Source: Petroclostridium xylanilyticum (lineage in GTDB: Bacteria; Bacillota; Clostridia; SK-Y3). From it: DNA of 64,000 nucleotides. Below the pieces are notes generated by a model that was not told where the DNA came from, made no database searches, and saw only the letters and a list, made by a program, of their open reading frames with translations. The stretch's first letter is position 1; every line of letters starts with the position of its first letter. A program made the position numbers and the translations under genes. The stretch is from NCBI RefSeq assembly GCF_002252565.1, contig NZ_NPML01000012.1:117835-181834 (forward strand), in the 5' to 3' direction. Positions 8,385 through 17,214 of this stretch are shown piece by piece.

Positions 8385-10316
8385 TCATAGTTTTCCTTTT
8401 TCGGCAAGTTCTAAATATACCAACACATACATTGCATGGGACCAGGTAAGCGGAATTACCCAGGCAGGTTCTCCCGTGTCTTTATTGACCTGTTCCGGGA
8501 GTAATCCCAGGTATGTTTTATGCTTTACAGCCCATTTTAGATATTCCTTTGCTTTATGGTAATTTTCCACCTTAATATGGTAAAGGGCCAGCCATAAAGT
8601 AGTCAATATCCATGGATTTCCCCCCATATATCCATCTGTCTCATAACGCCGTATTCCACCCGCCCCATGGGAAGTGAGGTGTTCTTCAACAGCTCTGGCT
8701 GTGCTGCTAACCCTTTCATCTTGGTATTCAAACACCTCAAAGGGTACAGCAACTCCTAAAAGGCTAACATCTACCATAATATCCAATGCAGACACCCATT
8801 TTTTATATCCCTTCGGATTTAGAACAATTTCTGTTTTACCGCCATGCCCTTCAAAGCCCCAGCCCTCAACACTGGAGTTCACACCTCTATAAAACCTGTT
8901 CTGTTCCTTATTCCATAGTATTTCTTCCATAGATTTTTTTATATTCAGTGCAGCTTCTTTCCACCTTGCACTGTTGAAATCCTGTTTGTTCAAAATTTTA
9001 TCTATCTCCACTGCTGCCATCAAACCTGCATATACAGCCGCTGAAGAATAGGTATGCTGCCCTATCCTTTCTTCCCATAAATCATAGGTTGCCTTAGGGA
9101 GATTATTCTCTTTGTTAATAAAACCGGCTAAAAAATCTGCACCTTTTTTTACAGAATACCATACCCACTGGAGAAATGTTTTATCTTTAACAATATAATA
9201 ATGCTGTAACATTCCCCATAAAATTGTTCCTGTTTCATCTATTTGCAGTCCCCATGAAGGAGCAAGATTTCCATCTAAAAAGTATCTTTGATACCATGAA
9301 CCATTTTCTCCCTGGGCATTTACTGCCCATTGATAAAATTTCTCCACAAGGTTGGTATATCCCGCACGGTCTAAGGCTGAAGTGATAAAGGCCGCATCTC
9401 TCGCCCAACAATAAGCATATCTTCCACAGCGGGTAAAATGTTCATCTACTTCCGGTGCAGCTAACAACCCTCCACTCATTTCATCACTCATTAATTTGAA
9501 CACCAGTAAGGAACGGCGGTATAATTCATCTAAGTCACTTGAACCGGTACTTACTTTTTTACCACCATCAAGATAATTTAACCAGTATCGTTTTGTATCT
9601 TCAATAAGCGAGTAAACATTCTGACTTTTTACTTTTAAAACTTTTCGGGTGCATTCTTTTAGTGTATGTGCACAACAAATATATAAACTGACTGCCTTTT
9701 TATCTGACGGTTGAAACCGTCCCAACTCCCAGGCTTGAACAGCCGAACCGCTCATTCCTATATCATCTATTCCATAAAATTCCGAACGTACTGCTGCATT
9801 ATATGGATCATTTGTTATCTGATAATCTACAACTCTGCTGCTTCCAGCAATAGCAAAATAATAACTATGCCGGTAATGTATCAAACAATCCAGTTCAAAA
9901 TCAAATAAGGTGCTTCTCAAATCAGTGGTGTTAGATATAAAACTGGAAAACGCCAATAGATTAATATTTTTCTCCTGTCCGCTTATATTCTCTATCTCAA
10001 TATGACGGATTAAAACGTCTTCTTCAATAACAGCAAAATCAATACATGTTATCTTAAAACCTATTTCCCTGCTTAAATATAAAGTTTTTAACATATTAGT
10101 ATCCTGGATATATTGCTGCTCACGTTCCCATCCATCACCCTGCAGCCATCTTGTACTATAACTGCTGCCTGGAATATATATTCCAAGTTGAAAACTTTCT
10201 ATGTGCTGGGGGTAATCGATATGAGGCCAAAATAATCTAACCAGTTCACCCTTCCTGTCGATACAGCCTAGAACCCGCGAATTCCCAATTACGGCATCAT
10301 TAAAATAAGTTTTCAT
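8385..10316 (-). CDS. GH15-type glucan glucohydrolase (glucoamylase-like)
   Basis: Glycoside hydrolase family 15 enzymes release glucose from alpha-glucans or act on alpha-glucosides such as trehalose. An N-terminal beta-rich domain (about residues 1-260) precedes the alpha/alpha barrel, where RYAYCWARDAAFI, YDLWEER (probable general acid Glu) and LPEQVNKDTGEPAWVIPLTWSHA (probable general base Glu) are seen. There is no signal peptide, so it should act on intracellular glucans or imported oligosaccharides. Starting at the ATG at 10316, with AGGAGGA 6 nt before it, gives 643 residues. The exact substrate cannot be read from sequence. Confidence 0.88.
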   Translation of the reverse strand: MKTYFNDAVIGNSRVLGCIDRKGELVRLFWPHIDYPQHIESFQLGIYIPGSSYSTRWLQGDGWEREQQYIQDTNMLKTLYLSREIGFKITCIDFAVIEEDVLIRHIEIENISGQEKNINLLAFSSFISNTTDLRSTLFDFELDCLIHYRHSYYFAIAGSSRVVDYQITNDPYNAAVRSEFYGIDDIGMSGSAVQAWELGRFQPSDKKAVSLYICCAHTLKECTRKVLKVKSQNVYSLIEDTKRYWLNYLDGGKKVSTGSSDLDELYRRSLLVFKLMSDEMSGGLLAAPEVDEHFTRCGRYAYCWARDAAFITSALDRAGYTNLVEKFYQWAVNAQGENGSWYQRYFLDGNLAPSWGLQIDETGTILWGMLQHYYIVKDKTFLQWVWYSVKKGADFLAGFINKENNLPKATYDLWEERIGQHTYSSAAVYAGLMAAVEIDKILNKQDFNSARWKEAALNIKKSMEEILWNKEQNRFYRGVNSSVEGWGFEGHGGKTEIVLNPKGYKKWVSALDIMVDVSLLGVAVPFEVFEYQDERVSSTARAVEEHLTSHGAGGIRRYETDGYMGGNPWILTTLWLALYHIKVENYHKAKEYLKWAVKHKTYLGLLPEQVNKDTGEPAWVIPLTWSHAMYVLVYLELAEKGKL

Positions 10317-10386
10317 CCCATTCCTCCTACACATTTCATTGTTGCTGACCTATAAATCCTGATATTTCTAAATGGGCGTATATTTT

Positions 10387-10457
10387 ATATTTGAAGAATA
10401 TTATGGAAAGAACGTTGTAAAAAGGCTTAGAGCCTGTTAATAATATTCTTCAAATAT
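10387..10457. repeat. 17-bp perfect inverted repeat enclosing an AGGCT-AGCCT hairpin
   Basis: ATATTTGAAGAATATTA (10387-10403) is matched perfectly by its reverse complement at 10441-10457. Between them is AAGGCTTAGAGCCTGTTAA, which occurs again near 57811. It may be a small non-autonomous element or a terminator-like structure in front of the glucoamylase gene. Confidence 0.7.
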
Positions 10458-10806
10458 ATTAAATGCACCCTTTCTAAACATTATTGCAATGCATTTATAT
10501 TATTTTATCATACATTGTATAACTAAATTCTATAATCGCAACATATAAATTAATTTTTACATCCGTTATGTTGTTAATTTAAGAACATTTTAATATAAAC
10601 AAGAAAATTAGCTTAATAAATTTGATATAGATATATATAATCAAATTATTATTTGCAAAATTTGATTTTTTTAGCCCTTGCTTTTTTTACTTAAATATTA
10701 TATCATTTCATAGGATTCGCAGTAGCTTGACACAAAGAAAAATCACTCTTGCGATTATTGTATATTATTTTGTTTGTAAATGTAAGGTATTTTGGGAGGT
10801 TAAAAG
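10458..10806. other. A+T-rich intergenic stretch, no gene seen
   Basis: The stretch between the divergent glucoamylase and glycosyltransferase genes holds no convincing reading frame. A TTGACA at 10727 has no well-spaced -10 partner, so I do not call a promoter. A GGGAGG ribosome site precedes the glycosyltransferase at the right end. Confidence 0.6.
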
Positions 10807-12075
10807 ATGTCTGTTTTAAACAATCATTCTTTATCATACTATTTTAGTTTTTTTGTTCAGATTTTTGTTTTTGTAATAGGCAGTTATTATTTCAGCACAT
10901 CACTATTTGGCTGGATACAAAAAAAAGAAAGGACCACAGGAGATACCCAGCCTGCTAATGTGTTTGCACTTGTTATACCATCTCATAATGAAGAGAAAGT
11001 CATTGGGCATATGCTAGAAAGCCTAAAAAAATTAAATTATCCTGAAGAATTATATGATATTTTTGTAATTGCCGATAATTGTTCAGACAGTACGGCTGCT
11101 ATAGCCCGCGAGAAGGGTGCCATTGTATATGAAAGGTTTAATGACGTAGAAAAAGGTAAAGGTTATGCTTTGGAATGGATGTTTAATAAAATTTTTGCAA
11201 TGGAAAAAAAATATGACGCTATAGTGGTTTTTGATGCAGATAACATAGTATCCAATAACTTTTTGCTGGAAATGGATAAACAGTTTAAAAAAGGCCATAA
11301 AGCTGTTCAAGGATATATAGATAGCAAAAATCCTTTTGATTCATGGATTACTTGCTGCTATTCAATTGCGTTTTGGACAATAAACAGGCTGTTCCAGCTT
11401 GCACGGTACAATCTCAACCTGTGCTGTATGTTGTCAGGTACAGGATTTGCCATTAGTACGGATGTTCTAAAAAAACTGGGCTGGGGCGCTACATGTCTTA
11501 CCGAAGATATGGAGTTTACAATGAAATTGGCATTAAACAATTATAAAGTATCCTGGGCACATAATGCAATTGTTTACGATGAAAAACCTTTAACGCTTTC
11601 CCAATCATGGTTGCAGCGTAAAAGATGGATGCAGGGACATGCAGACGTAGCCAGCCGCTACTTTAAACCTTTAGTCTTAAAAGCCATAAAAGAAGGGGAC
11701 ATTGTGGCATTAGACTGTGCTATTTATCTCTTGCAGCCGTTGAGAATTATTGCGGTAGGTATTATTATGTCCTTGGCATTGCTCCAGAACTTTTACCCTC
11801 ATGGCAAACTGGGTGTCTTTTATATAAGATACTTATTTCCTAACGCCATAATATGGGATCTGTTTGTAATAGCTCAATTTATTTATGCACCGTTTGCAAT
11901 GGCATTAGAGAAAAAATTAAACTTTAAAGTAATGTTGGGGTATTTGATTTATCCCTATTATGGTCTTACATGGATACCTATCACTATCCACGGAATACTG
12001 GACAAGAATAAGAAAGAGTGGTTCCATACCAAACATACCCGTCAAATTAGTATTAGTGAGTTAGAAAAGGCATAA
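10807..12075 (+). CDS. processive family 2 glycosyltransferase, membrane-bound
   Basis: The protein has a membrane segment at about residues 12-32, a GT2 catalytic domain, and three C-terminal membrane segments (about 305-325, 340-365, 375-400). GT2 motifs are visible in order: ADNCSDSTA, the DXD-like FDADN, TEDMEFTMKLA with the base EDME, and QRKRW, the QxxRW signature of processive enzymes such as cellulose, hyaluronan or poly-GlcNAc synthases. It would thus extend a polysaccharide from a nucleotide sugar at the inner membrane face. No partner secretion genes are adjacent. GGGAGG precedes the ATG and a strong terminator follows, so it is probably monocistronic. The polymer is unknown. Confidence 0.88.
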   Translation: MSVLNNHSLSYYFSFFVQIFVFVIGSYYFSTSLFGWIQKKERTTGDTQPANVFALVIPSHNEEKVIGHMLESLKKLNYPEELYDIFVIADNCSDSTAAIAREKGAIVYERFNDVEKGKGYALEWMFNKIFAMEKKYDAIVVFDADNIVSNNFLLEMDKQFKKGHKAVQGYIDSKNPFDSWITCCYSIAFWTINRLFQLARYNLNLCCMLSGTGFAISTDVLKKLGWGATCLTEDMEFTMKLALNNYKVSWAHNAIVYDEKPLTLSQSWLQRKRWMQGHADVASRYFKPLVLKAIKEGDIVALDCAIYLLQPLRIIAVGIIMSLALLQNFYPHGKLGVFYIRYLFPNAIIWDLFVIAQFIYAPFAMALEKKLNFKVMLGYLIYPYYGLTWIPITIHGILDKNKKEWFHTKHTRQISISELEKA

Positions 12076-12079
12076 AAAT

Positions 12080-12103
12080 GGGGCAGACACACGGGTCTGC
12101 CCC
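12080..12103 (+). terminator. intrinsic terminator after the GT2 gene
   Basis: GGGGCAGAC and GTCTGCCCC form a perfect 9-bp stem with a 6-nt loop, 5 nt after the stop codon, followed by TATATTATTATTT. Confidence 0.8.
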
Positions 12104-12197
12104 TATATTATTATTTATGTCAAACTACTTCAAAACGCTGCAGAGACAAAAATTCCTGCCCTATCTTTTAACATTTCTCCCGGCAAGTCCGCAGGCG

Positions 12198-12262
12198 GTT
12201 TATAGTTCATAGTTCACTGCTCACAGATAGTTATCTTTTCTGTGAACCGTAAACTATGAACT
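12198..12262. repeat. GTTCANR heptamer array forming an inverted repeat
   Basis: The arms are TTTATAGTTCATAGTTCA...TCACAGA and TCTGTGAACCGTAAACTATGAACT. It lies between two converging genes. Confidence 0.8.
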
Positions 12263-12271
12263 AATATTCCA

Positions 12272-12865
12272 TTAAATCAGTATCATCCCGAGCACTGCCG
12301 AACTAACAACAGCTATTATAGGATTCATTTTAAATTTCTTTGCCGCAATTAAAATAATAATAAAAATCAAAAACGCTCCAGGTTCTATTCTAATGCCTTC
12401 TAATAAGTTAACAAATTTTCCTGTCAGCATATATTTTATTCTTTCAAAAGGAAGTTTATCCTTGAAGATTGACATTTCCGCAAAAAATATGACTGCTGAG
12501 CTTATCAAACCAATGGTTACCGGCCGTATTCCCTTTAGTACCGCCTCCACCATGTAATTGTCTTTAAACTTTGCAAAAAATCTTGCGATTAATAGTACCA
12601 GAATAAATGATGGGAGTGAAACTCCCAGAGTTGCAAAAACTGAGCCCGGTATCCCTGCCGTCTTTGTCCCTATATATGTAGCTGCATTTACCGCAATAGG
12701 CCCCGGGGTCATCTGGGAAATCGCTACTATATTTGCAAATTCTCTAGCTTCTACCCAACCGTTTGCCTGTATTTCCTCTTGTATAAGAGGAATCATTGCA
12801 TAACCTCCGCCAAAACTAAATAAACCTATTTTAAAAAAAATCCATAATAATTTTATATAAATCAT
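12272..12865 (-). CDS. CHR (chromate transporter) family protein, second half-size subunit
   Basis: The CHR family exports chromate in some bacteria, but many members have no tested substrate. This 197-residue protein is a single CHR domain: FKIGLFSFGGGYAMIPLI at the N-terminus, then SQMTPGPIAVNAATYIG, and five to six hydrophobic segments. Half-size CHR proteins normally come in adjacent pairs that together match one full-length ChrA, and the partner lies just upstream at 12960-13511. The ATG at 12865 follows GGAGGG. No regulator gene is adjacent. The substrate is uncertain. Confidence 0.85.
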   Translation of the reverse strand: MIYIKLLWIFFKIGLFSFGGGYAMIPLIQEEIQANGWVEAREFANIVAISQMTPGPIAVNAATYIGTKTAGIPGSVFATLGVSLPSFILVLLIARFFAKFKDNYMVEAVLKGIRPVTIGLISSAVIFFAEMSIFKDKLPFERIKYMLTGKFVNLLEGIRIEPGAFLIFIIILIAAKKFKMNPIIAVVSSAVLGMILI

Positions 12866-12892
12866 TTGTTATCCCTCCACGCTCCGAATCTT

Positions 12893-12990
12893 GCCTCTTC
12901 TTCCTGCTAAATCAAGCTTTTTCAGTGGCTTCGCACGGTTCCTCCGCCGCATAAAAATCCTATACGGCAGACGAACCGTATGCTATAAAT
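12893..12990. repeat. composite REP-like repeat overlapping the end of a CHR gene
   Basis: The module CTTCTTCCTGCTAAA...CAGTGGCTTCG is closely matched at 36121-36158, and CGGCAGACGAACCGT resembles CGACAGACGAACCGT near 17126. The second module forms the last codons of the CHR gene that ends at 12960. Confidence 0.65.
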
Positions 12991-13511
12991 CCTACAATTC
13001 CACCAAAAACGATAATTAATATTGCATGAATATCAAAAATAACGATAGCAATAAAAGCTATTACTGCCAGTATAACTCCTAATTTATCTTTAATTGCTGC
13101 TTTTCCCAGCTTCAAGGCTGCAAGTCCGATTAATCCTACAACTCCAGCCCTTACCCCTGTGAAGGCCTTTTGAACATAAATATTATCCTGTATATTGAAT
13201 AGAAGAAATGCAATAACTAATATAATAAGAAAAGACGGCAATATTACGCCTAAAGCTGCAACTATAGCACCAACCAGTCCGCCTACCTTATAACCGATAA
13301 ATATTGATGTATTAATGGCAATTACGCCGGGAATAGATTGGGAAATAGCAAATACATCCACAATTTCTTTTTCTGTAACCCATTTTTGATTGTCTACTAC
13401 TTCTCTCTCTATCAAAGGAAGCATTGCATAGCCTCCTCCAATGGTAAAAGCGCCAATGCGAAAGAAAATAATGAACATTTTCCAGAGTGTCTTTAAACTA
13501 GCTTTTTTCAT
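12960..13511 (-). CDS. CHR (chromate transporter) family protein, first half-size subunit
   Basis: This 183-residue membrane protein is the partner of the gene at 12272. It shows the same motifs in order, FRIGAFTIGGGYAMLPLI and SQSIPGVIAINTSIFIG, but differs enough for the two to have distinct roles in a heterodimer. The ATG at 13511 has AAGGA 12 nt upstream, a rather long spacing. Its last residues (YGSSAV) come from a REP-like repeat, suggesting that an insertion has redefined the stop codon. The two genes are 94 bp apart and should be co-transcribed. Confidence 0.85.
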   Translation of the reverse strand: MKKASLKTLWKMFIIFFRIGAFTIGGGYAMLPLIEREVVDNQKWVTEKEIVDVFAISQSIPGVIAINTSIFIGYKVGGLVGAIVAALGVILPSFLIILVIAFLLFNIQDNIYVQKAFTGVRAGVVGLIGLAALKLGKAAIKDKLGVILAVIAFIAIVIFDIHAILIIVFGGIVGFIAYGSSAV

Positions 13512-13640
13512 AATAACATCAGTCCTTTGCTTTTTTAGTGAGGAGTGGGGAGTGAATAGTGAGAAGATAGCTCCGCCATAGCATCCGCCATATCCAAATT
13601 AAAATCACCTTAATATTCTAACACAAAATACAAAAAATAA

Positions 13641-13667
13641 AAGACCCTATCTCATGATAGAATCTTT
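13641..13667 (-). terminator. intrinsic terminator after the amidase gene
   Basis: Read leftwards, AAGATTCTATC and GATAGGGTCTT form an 11-bp stem with a TGA-type loop, including G-T pairs, followed by TTATTTTTT. It lies about 100 bp after the stop codon at 13769. Confidence 0.65.
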
Positions 13668-13768
13668 ATGCTCTTCCAATCTTGTATTTTCATCAAACGA
13701 ACCGTTCTAGACCGCTGAAAAAGTGCGTCAATTCTTAATTCAAAAAACTTTTCACTATCCACTTCTCA

Positions 13769-14488
13769 CTACAACGTATTAAAATACTTCATCAATGCAA
13801 TATATATACTCCATGCAATCTTTTTCTGATATTTATCTGTTTGCAGAAGTCTCTCCTCTTCCGGGTTTGATAAAAAGCCGCATTCTACAACCACTGCCGG
13901 AATTGGAGGATCACGGAGCAAATAAATATCACTGGTTGCTGGTTTGGCTTTTCTCGTGTTTCCATTATCCAATACCTCGATGAGTTCTTTTTGGATAATT
14001 TCTCCCAGTACTTTACTCTGTTCATTGTTAGTAGCATAAAATACCTGGGCACCGTAATATTTTGACTGTTCAAATCTATTTAAGTGAATACTTATAAATA
14101 CATCTGCCTGACTTTCATCTATAATTTTTTTACGGTTTTTTAGATCAGAGTTTTTCTTTGCCCTTATCGTTTCTTTATCAGAATCATGGATCGAATTATC
14201 ATCTGCCCGCGTGAGTACTACCATTCCTCCGCTTTGCTCTATTAATACCTGAAGTTTCTGTGCTATTGCAAGATTAATGTCTTTTTCAAGGACCCCTGTT
14301 ACTGTACCTGAAGCTCCTCCATCGGGATACCCATGGCCGGCATCAACAATGATTATCCTGTTGGATGTAGGAAGTGCTATTGTAGGAACTTCAGTTTCGG
14401 AGTAAAGATTAAAAATCATATAAGATAGAATACACATAAGGATTATGAGTAAAAGGTTTGTTCTTCGAACCATCAAGATCACAGGCAT
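13769..14488 (-). CDS. cwlD: N-acetylmuramoyl-L-alanine amidase, CwlD-like
   Basis: Amidase_3 enzymes cut the bond between muramic acid and L-alanine; CwlD helps to make muramic-delta-lactam in spore cortex. The protein has an N-terminal membrane anchor (about residues 8-28), then IIVDAGHGYPDGGASG with a zinc-binding His, EKDINLAIA with a zinc Glu, DVFISIHLNRF with the second His, and VVECGFLSNPEEERLL with the catalytic Glu. The length of 239 residues fits CwlD. The start is uncertain: GAGGTG lies almost against the ATG at 14488, so a GTG two codons or a TTG four codons later may be used. A sporulation role is inferred from the family. Confidence 0.85.
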   Translation of the reverse strand: MPVILMVRRTNLLLIILMCILSYMIFNLYSETEVPTIALPTSNRIIIVDAGHGYPDGGASGTVTGVLEKDINLAIAQKLQVLIEQSGGMVVLTRADDNSIHDSDKETIRAKKNSDLKNRKKIIDESQADVFISIHLNRFEQSKYYGAQVFYATNNEQSKVLGEIIQKELIEVLDNGNTRKAKPATSDIYLLRDPPIPAVVVECGFLSNPEEERLLQTDKYQKKIAWSIYIALMKYFNTL

Positions 14489-14553
14489 ATCACCTCTATT
14501 ATTAAGCTTTATATTATTACTATTCCTATTAAAGAGGGGATATGCCTATTTTG

Positions 14554-15105
14554 TTAACTCTTTTTATTATGATTTGTATTATTTTTATTTGCAGTCCTAT
14601 TGAATAACATAGCTATTTTTTCTTGTATGCTAAAATTGTACATCCCTGCTAAATATCCTAAGAATGAAGCTAAAGGAAGCACCAATACCACTAAGGCAAA
14701 TACCCATGGAAAAGTTTGACCGTAAGTTTCAAAGAAGCCTAAAAACATAGACATCCATACTCTATATATAGGATTTATAATATCGAAGTTCAAACTTCCA
14801 GATCGGGCAATAAAAAATAATACAGCAAGTATTATTGTTATAATTGAAGCTAATAATCCAAACAAAGCACCTTTCAACACATAGGGCTTTGTAGTACTAT
14901 AGGGTTTACTATCTTTATGCGCTACTTGCCATACATCTGAATAGATAAGTAAGAAATAAAGCACAGAAATGATACAGCTAAAAATTAACAGCCCGTTTTC
15001 CTTTTGAATAAGCCAGCCAAACACAGGCATAAATACAAGCGTCAGTATCACAAATAATACATGGCTCCATAATAATTTGATAGATACTCTGATATACTGA
15101 TTCAT
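14554..15105 (-). CDS. membrane protein of unknown function with four membrane segments
   Basis: I do not recognise a family. The 183-residue protein has four clear hydrophobic segments (about 9-28, 33-52, 75-97 and 125-155) and a basic, Asn/Lys-rich tail ending NKNNTNHNKKS. The ATG at 15105 follows GGGGAG at spacing 6; the longer frame to 15144 overlaps the upstream regulator gene and has no ribosome site. It starts 11 bp after the REC-GGDEF gene ends, so the two are probably co-transcribed, and it could be a partner of that regulator. Confidence 0.75.
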   Translation of the reverse strand: MNQYIRVSIKLLWSHVLFVILTLVFMPVFGWLIQKENGLLIFSCIISVLYFLLIYSDVWQVAHKDSKPYSTTKPYVLKGALFGLLASIITIILAVLFFIARSGSLNFDIINPIYRVWMSMFLGFFETYGQTFPWVFALVVLVLPLASFLGYLAGMYNFSIQEKIAMLFNRTANKNNTNHNKKS

Positions 15106-15116
15106 AAATACTCCCC

Positions 15117-16049
15117 TTATCCCCTTCTTTGGTCTTTTATCCATACACTTCCCTGTACACTTTTGGCTTTTTTCTTTACTTCAGCGGCAATTTCAGAAAC
15201 TTGAAGCGAACTGAATAAAGTCCGGTGTTCATTGGTAACAATAGCAATAGAAATACTCATTACCGGAAATTTCATTTGATTACCTAATCGGTCCGTAGTA
15301 ACGATATATCCCCGTTGTATATCCTCTTGTGTGTATAGGTCCAATATTTTTTTGTCAAAATCAGTTATAATCCCTTCTGCAATCTTTTCTGCATTTTCAG
15401 GTACAGTAACGACTACGAAATCATCTCCACCAATGTGACCTATAAAGTCTTTACCGTTAGAAAATAAATTGACATTATCCTGTAATATATCGGCAGTTAG
15501 CTTTATTGCCCTGTCTCCGCTGGCAAAACCATATACATCATTATAAGCCTTAAAGTTATCCAAATCAATATATAGTACGGCAAACAACTCCTTGCGCGCA
15601 ATCCGGCTGTTGATTTCAGCCTGTATCTCAACATTGCCCCGTAGCCCTGTAAGAGGGTTTGCCCAACGGTTTCTGTCAATTCTCTTTAAAGTATTTCTTA
15701 CCCTGCTAAGGAGTTCCCGTGGATTGAAAGGTTTAGTAATATAGTCATCTGCACCAAGCTCCAGGCCTTTCAATTTGTCCTCTTCATTATCTTGAGCCGT
15801 TAGGATAATAATGGGCATAAGGTTATTACTTTCATCATCTCTTAAAATTTTACAAACCTCAAAGCCGCTCATCCCGGGCATTACGACATCAAGTATTACC
15901 AAATCCGGCTTTTCTGCCCTTACTTTAAGTAATCCTTCAGCTCCTCCTGTCGCACTAGTAACATCATAACCAGCATTTTGCAGGATATCTGATATTAATT
16001 TAATCATAAATGGAGTATCATCAATAATTAGTATCTTTTTTTTAAACAT
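15117..16049 (-). CDS. response regulator with diguanylate cyclase domain (REC-GGDEF)
   Basis: The N-terminal receiver domain has the acidic pair D10/D11, the phosphorylation site D54 (LVILDVVMPGMSG), T84 and K106 (YITKPF). A GGDEF domain follows from about residue 130 (NPLTGLRGN), with signature GGDDF at 207-211. Cyclases usually read GG(D/E)EF, so the Glu-to-Asp change at the fourth position may lower activity or leave it intact. The protein would make cyclic di-GMP when phosphorylated. No histidine kinase is adjacent. The ATG at 16049 is the only in-frame start in front of the receiver domain. Confidence 0.88.
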   Translation of the reverse strand: MFKKKILIIDDTPFMIKLISDILQNAGYDVTSATGGAEGLLKVRAEKPDLVILDVVMPGMSGFEVCKILRDDESNNLMPIIILTAQDNEEDKLKGLELGADDYITKPFNPRELLSRVRNTLKRIDRNRWANPLTGLRGNVEIQAEINSRIARKELFAVLYIDLDNFKAYNDVYGFASGDRAIKLTADILQDNVNLFSNGKDFIGHIGGDDFVVVTVPENAEKIAEGIITDFDKKILDLYTQEDIQRGYIVTTDRLGNQMKFPVMSISIAIVTNEHRTLFSSLQVSEIAAEVKKKAKSVQGSVWIKDQRRG

Positions 16050-16209
16050 AGCAACGCCTCACATTTTGGGTAGGCAATTTCTTGTAATCACTTTACTGTT
16101 ATACCACTATTTCCCATTATATATTAATTATATATTAATTATATATCATATGCAATAAAAACTGAATAGAAAAATGTAAAAACATCAGGAAATTTTTAGA
16201 AAATAAAAC

Positions 16210-16240
16210 AAAACCAAAAGTAATATATACTTCTGGTTTT
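16210..16240 (-). terminator. intrinsic terminator of the tRNA cluster
   Basis: Read leftwards, AAAACCAGAAGTA and TACTTTTGGTTTT pair around TATAT, and TGTTTTATTTT follows. It lies 12 bp beyond the 3' end of tRNA-Cys. Confidence 0.75.
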
Positions 16241-16252
16241 ATGTAAAACATT

Positions 16253-16327
<75 letters not shown>

Positions 16328-16437
16328 ATAAACACGGCATCATTTAGTTTTGTCAATCATATATGCTACCATTCATTTTATAATTACGTCTACCGATACT
16401 TCAAAAAATAAAAGACCTCATGTGTCCTTTACTTTAT

Positions 16438-16512
<75 letters not shown>

Positions 16513-16530
16513 AAATATTTAATTAGGTAA

Positions 16531-16606
16531 TGGTGCCTCCGGGCGGAATCGAACCACCGACACGGGGATTTTCAGTCCCCTGCTCTACCGACTGAGCTAC
16601 AGAGGC
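16531..16606 (-). tRNA. tRNA-Phe (GAA)
   Basis: The acceptor stem GCCTCTG/CGGAGGC contains one G-U pair. The anticodon loop CTGAAAA gives GAA, and CCA is encoded. Confidence 0.95.
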
Positions 16607-16611
16607 ATATA

Positions 16612-16688
16612 TGGCGACCCAGAAGGGGCTCGAACCCTCGACCTCCAGCGTGACAGGCTGGCATTCTAACCAACTGAACTACTGGGCC
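16612..16688 (-). tRNA. tRNA-Asp (GTC)
   Basis: The acceptor stem GGCCCAG/CTGGGTC, the anticodon loop CTGTCAC (GTC), the discriminator G and an encoded CCA are seen. Confidence 0.95.
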
Positions 16689-16701
16689 ATACTTTAATTT
16701 A

Positions 16702-16777
16702 TGGTGGGCACAATAGGGCTCGAACCTATGACCCCCTGCTTGTAAGGCAGGTGCTCTCCCAGCTGAGCTATGCGCCC
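16702..16777 (-). tRNA. tRNA-Val (TAC)
   Basis: The acceptor stem GGGCGCA/TGTGCCC, the anticodon loop CTTACAA (TAC), the discriminator A and an encoded CCA are seen. It is the first gene of the five-tRNA transcript. Confidence 0.95.
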
Positions 16778-16948
16778 TTACCGCTTTTCACTTATCTGTC
16801 GTGTTCAGCGACAGATATTAGTATACAAAAGAATAGACTTAAAGTCAAAATAATATAAGCTCATTAAATCTAAATAATATAATTTATAATCTAAAATCTT
16901 TATTTTTCTCATTTTTACTAATCATATCATTATATATTAATATTCATT

Positions 16949-17007
16949 TATAGTTCACAGCTCACAGATTTACTACCTTATTGATTGCTGTAAACCATGA
17001 ACTATAT
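16949..17007. repeat. GTTCANR heptamer array forming an inverted repeat
   Basis: The arms are TTATAGTTCACAGCTCACAG and CTGTAAACCATGAACTATA. It lies in the 437-bp gap between the tRNA cluster and hslO, upstream of the tRNA transcript. Confidence 0.78.
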
Positions 17008-17040
17008 AAATTGCATTAAAGATTTTACATAACTGGTCAG

Positions 17041-17165
17041 GAATGCGACATGGGAACAGTTCCTCAGTCATCTAAGGTCCAGGGGACACACCTCGTGCCG
17101 AGGAATGTCCCCAATTAATGCATATGCGACAGACGAACCGTCCCCAAGCCGCATTCCTTCTTTGT
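17041..17165. repeat. REP-like element with nested GGGGAC hairpin
   Basis: GGGGACA (about 17093) pairs with TGTCCCC (about 17107) around an inner CCTCG-TGC-CGAGG stem. ATGCGACAGACGAACCGTCCCCAAGCCGCATTCCTTCTT follows in two adjoining modules that recur in part near 12.9 and 36.1 kb. The GGGGAC..GTCCCC style resembles REP sequences spread by RAYT transposases; no such transposase is in the window. The rest of the gap up to hslO holds no reading frame that I can support. Confidence 0.7.
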
Positions 17166-17214
17166 GCTCCAATGTAAATTCTTTAATACAATACATATAA
17201 AATCCATATGTTAT

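Noticed and set aside
10727..10764. Promoter of the GT2 gene
   Set aside because: A TTGACA exists, but no -10-like hexamer lies at 16-18 bp; TATATT is 28 bp away.
17008..17214. Riboswitch or T-box leader in front of or behind hslO
   Set aside because: The structured sequence is explained by the REP-like hairpin; no T-box motif or known aptamer core was seen, and it lies downstream of hslO.
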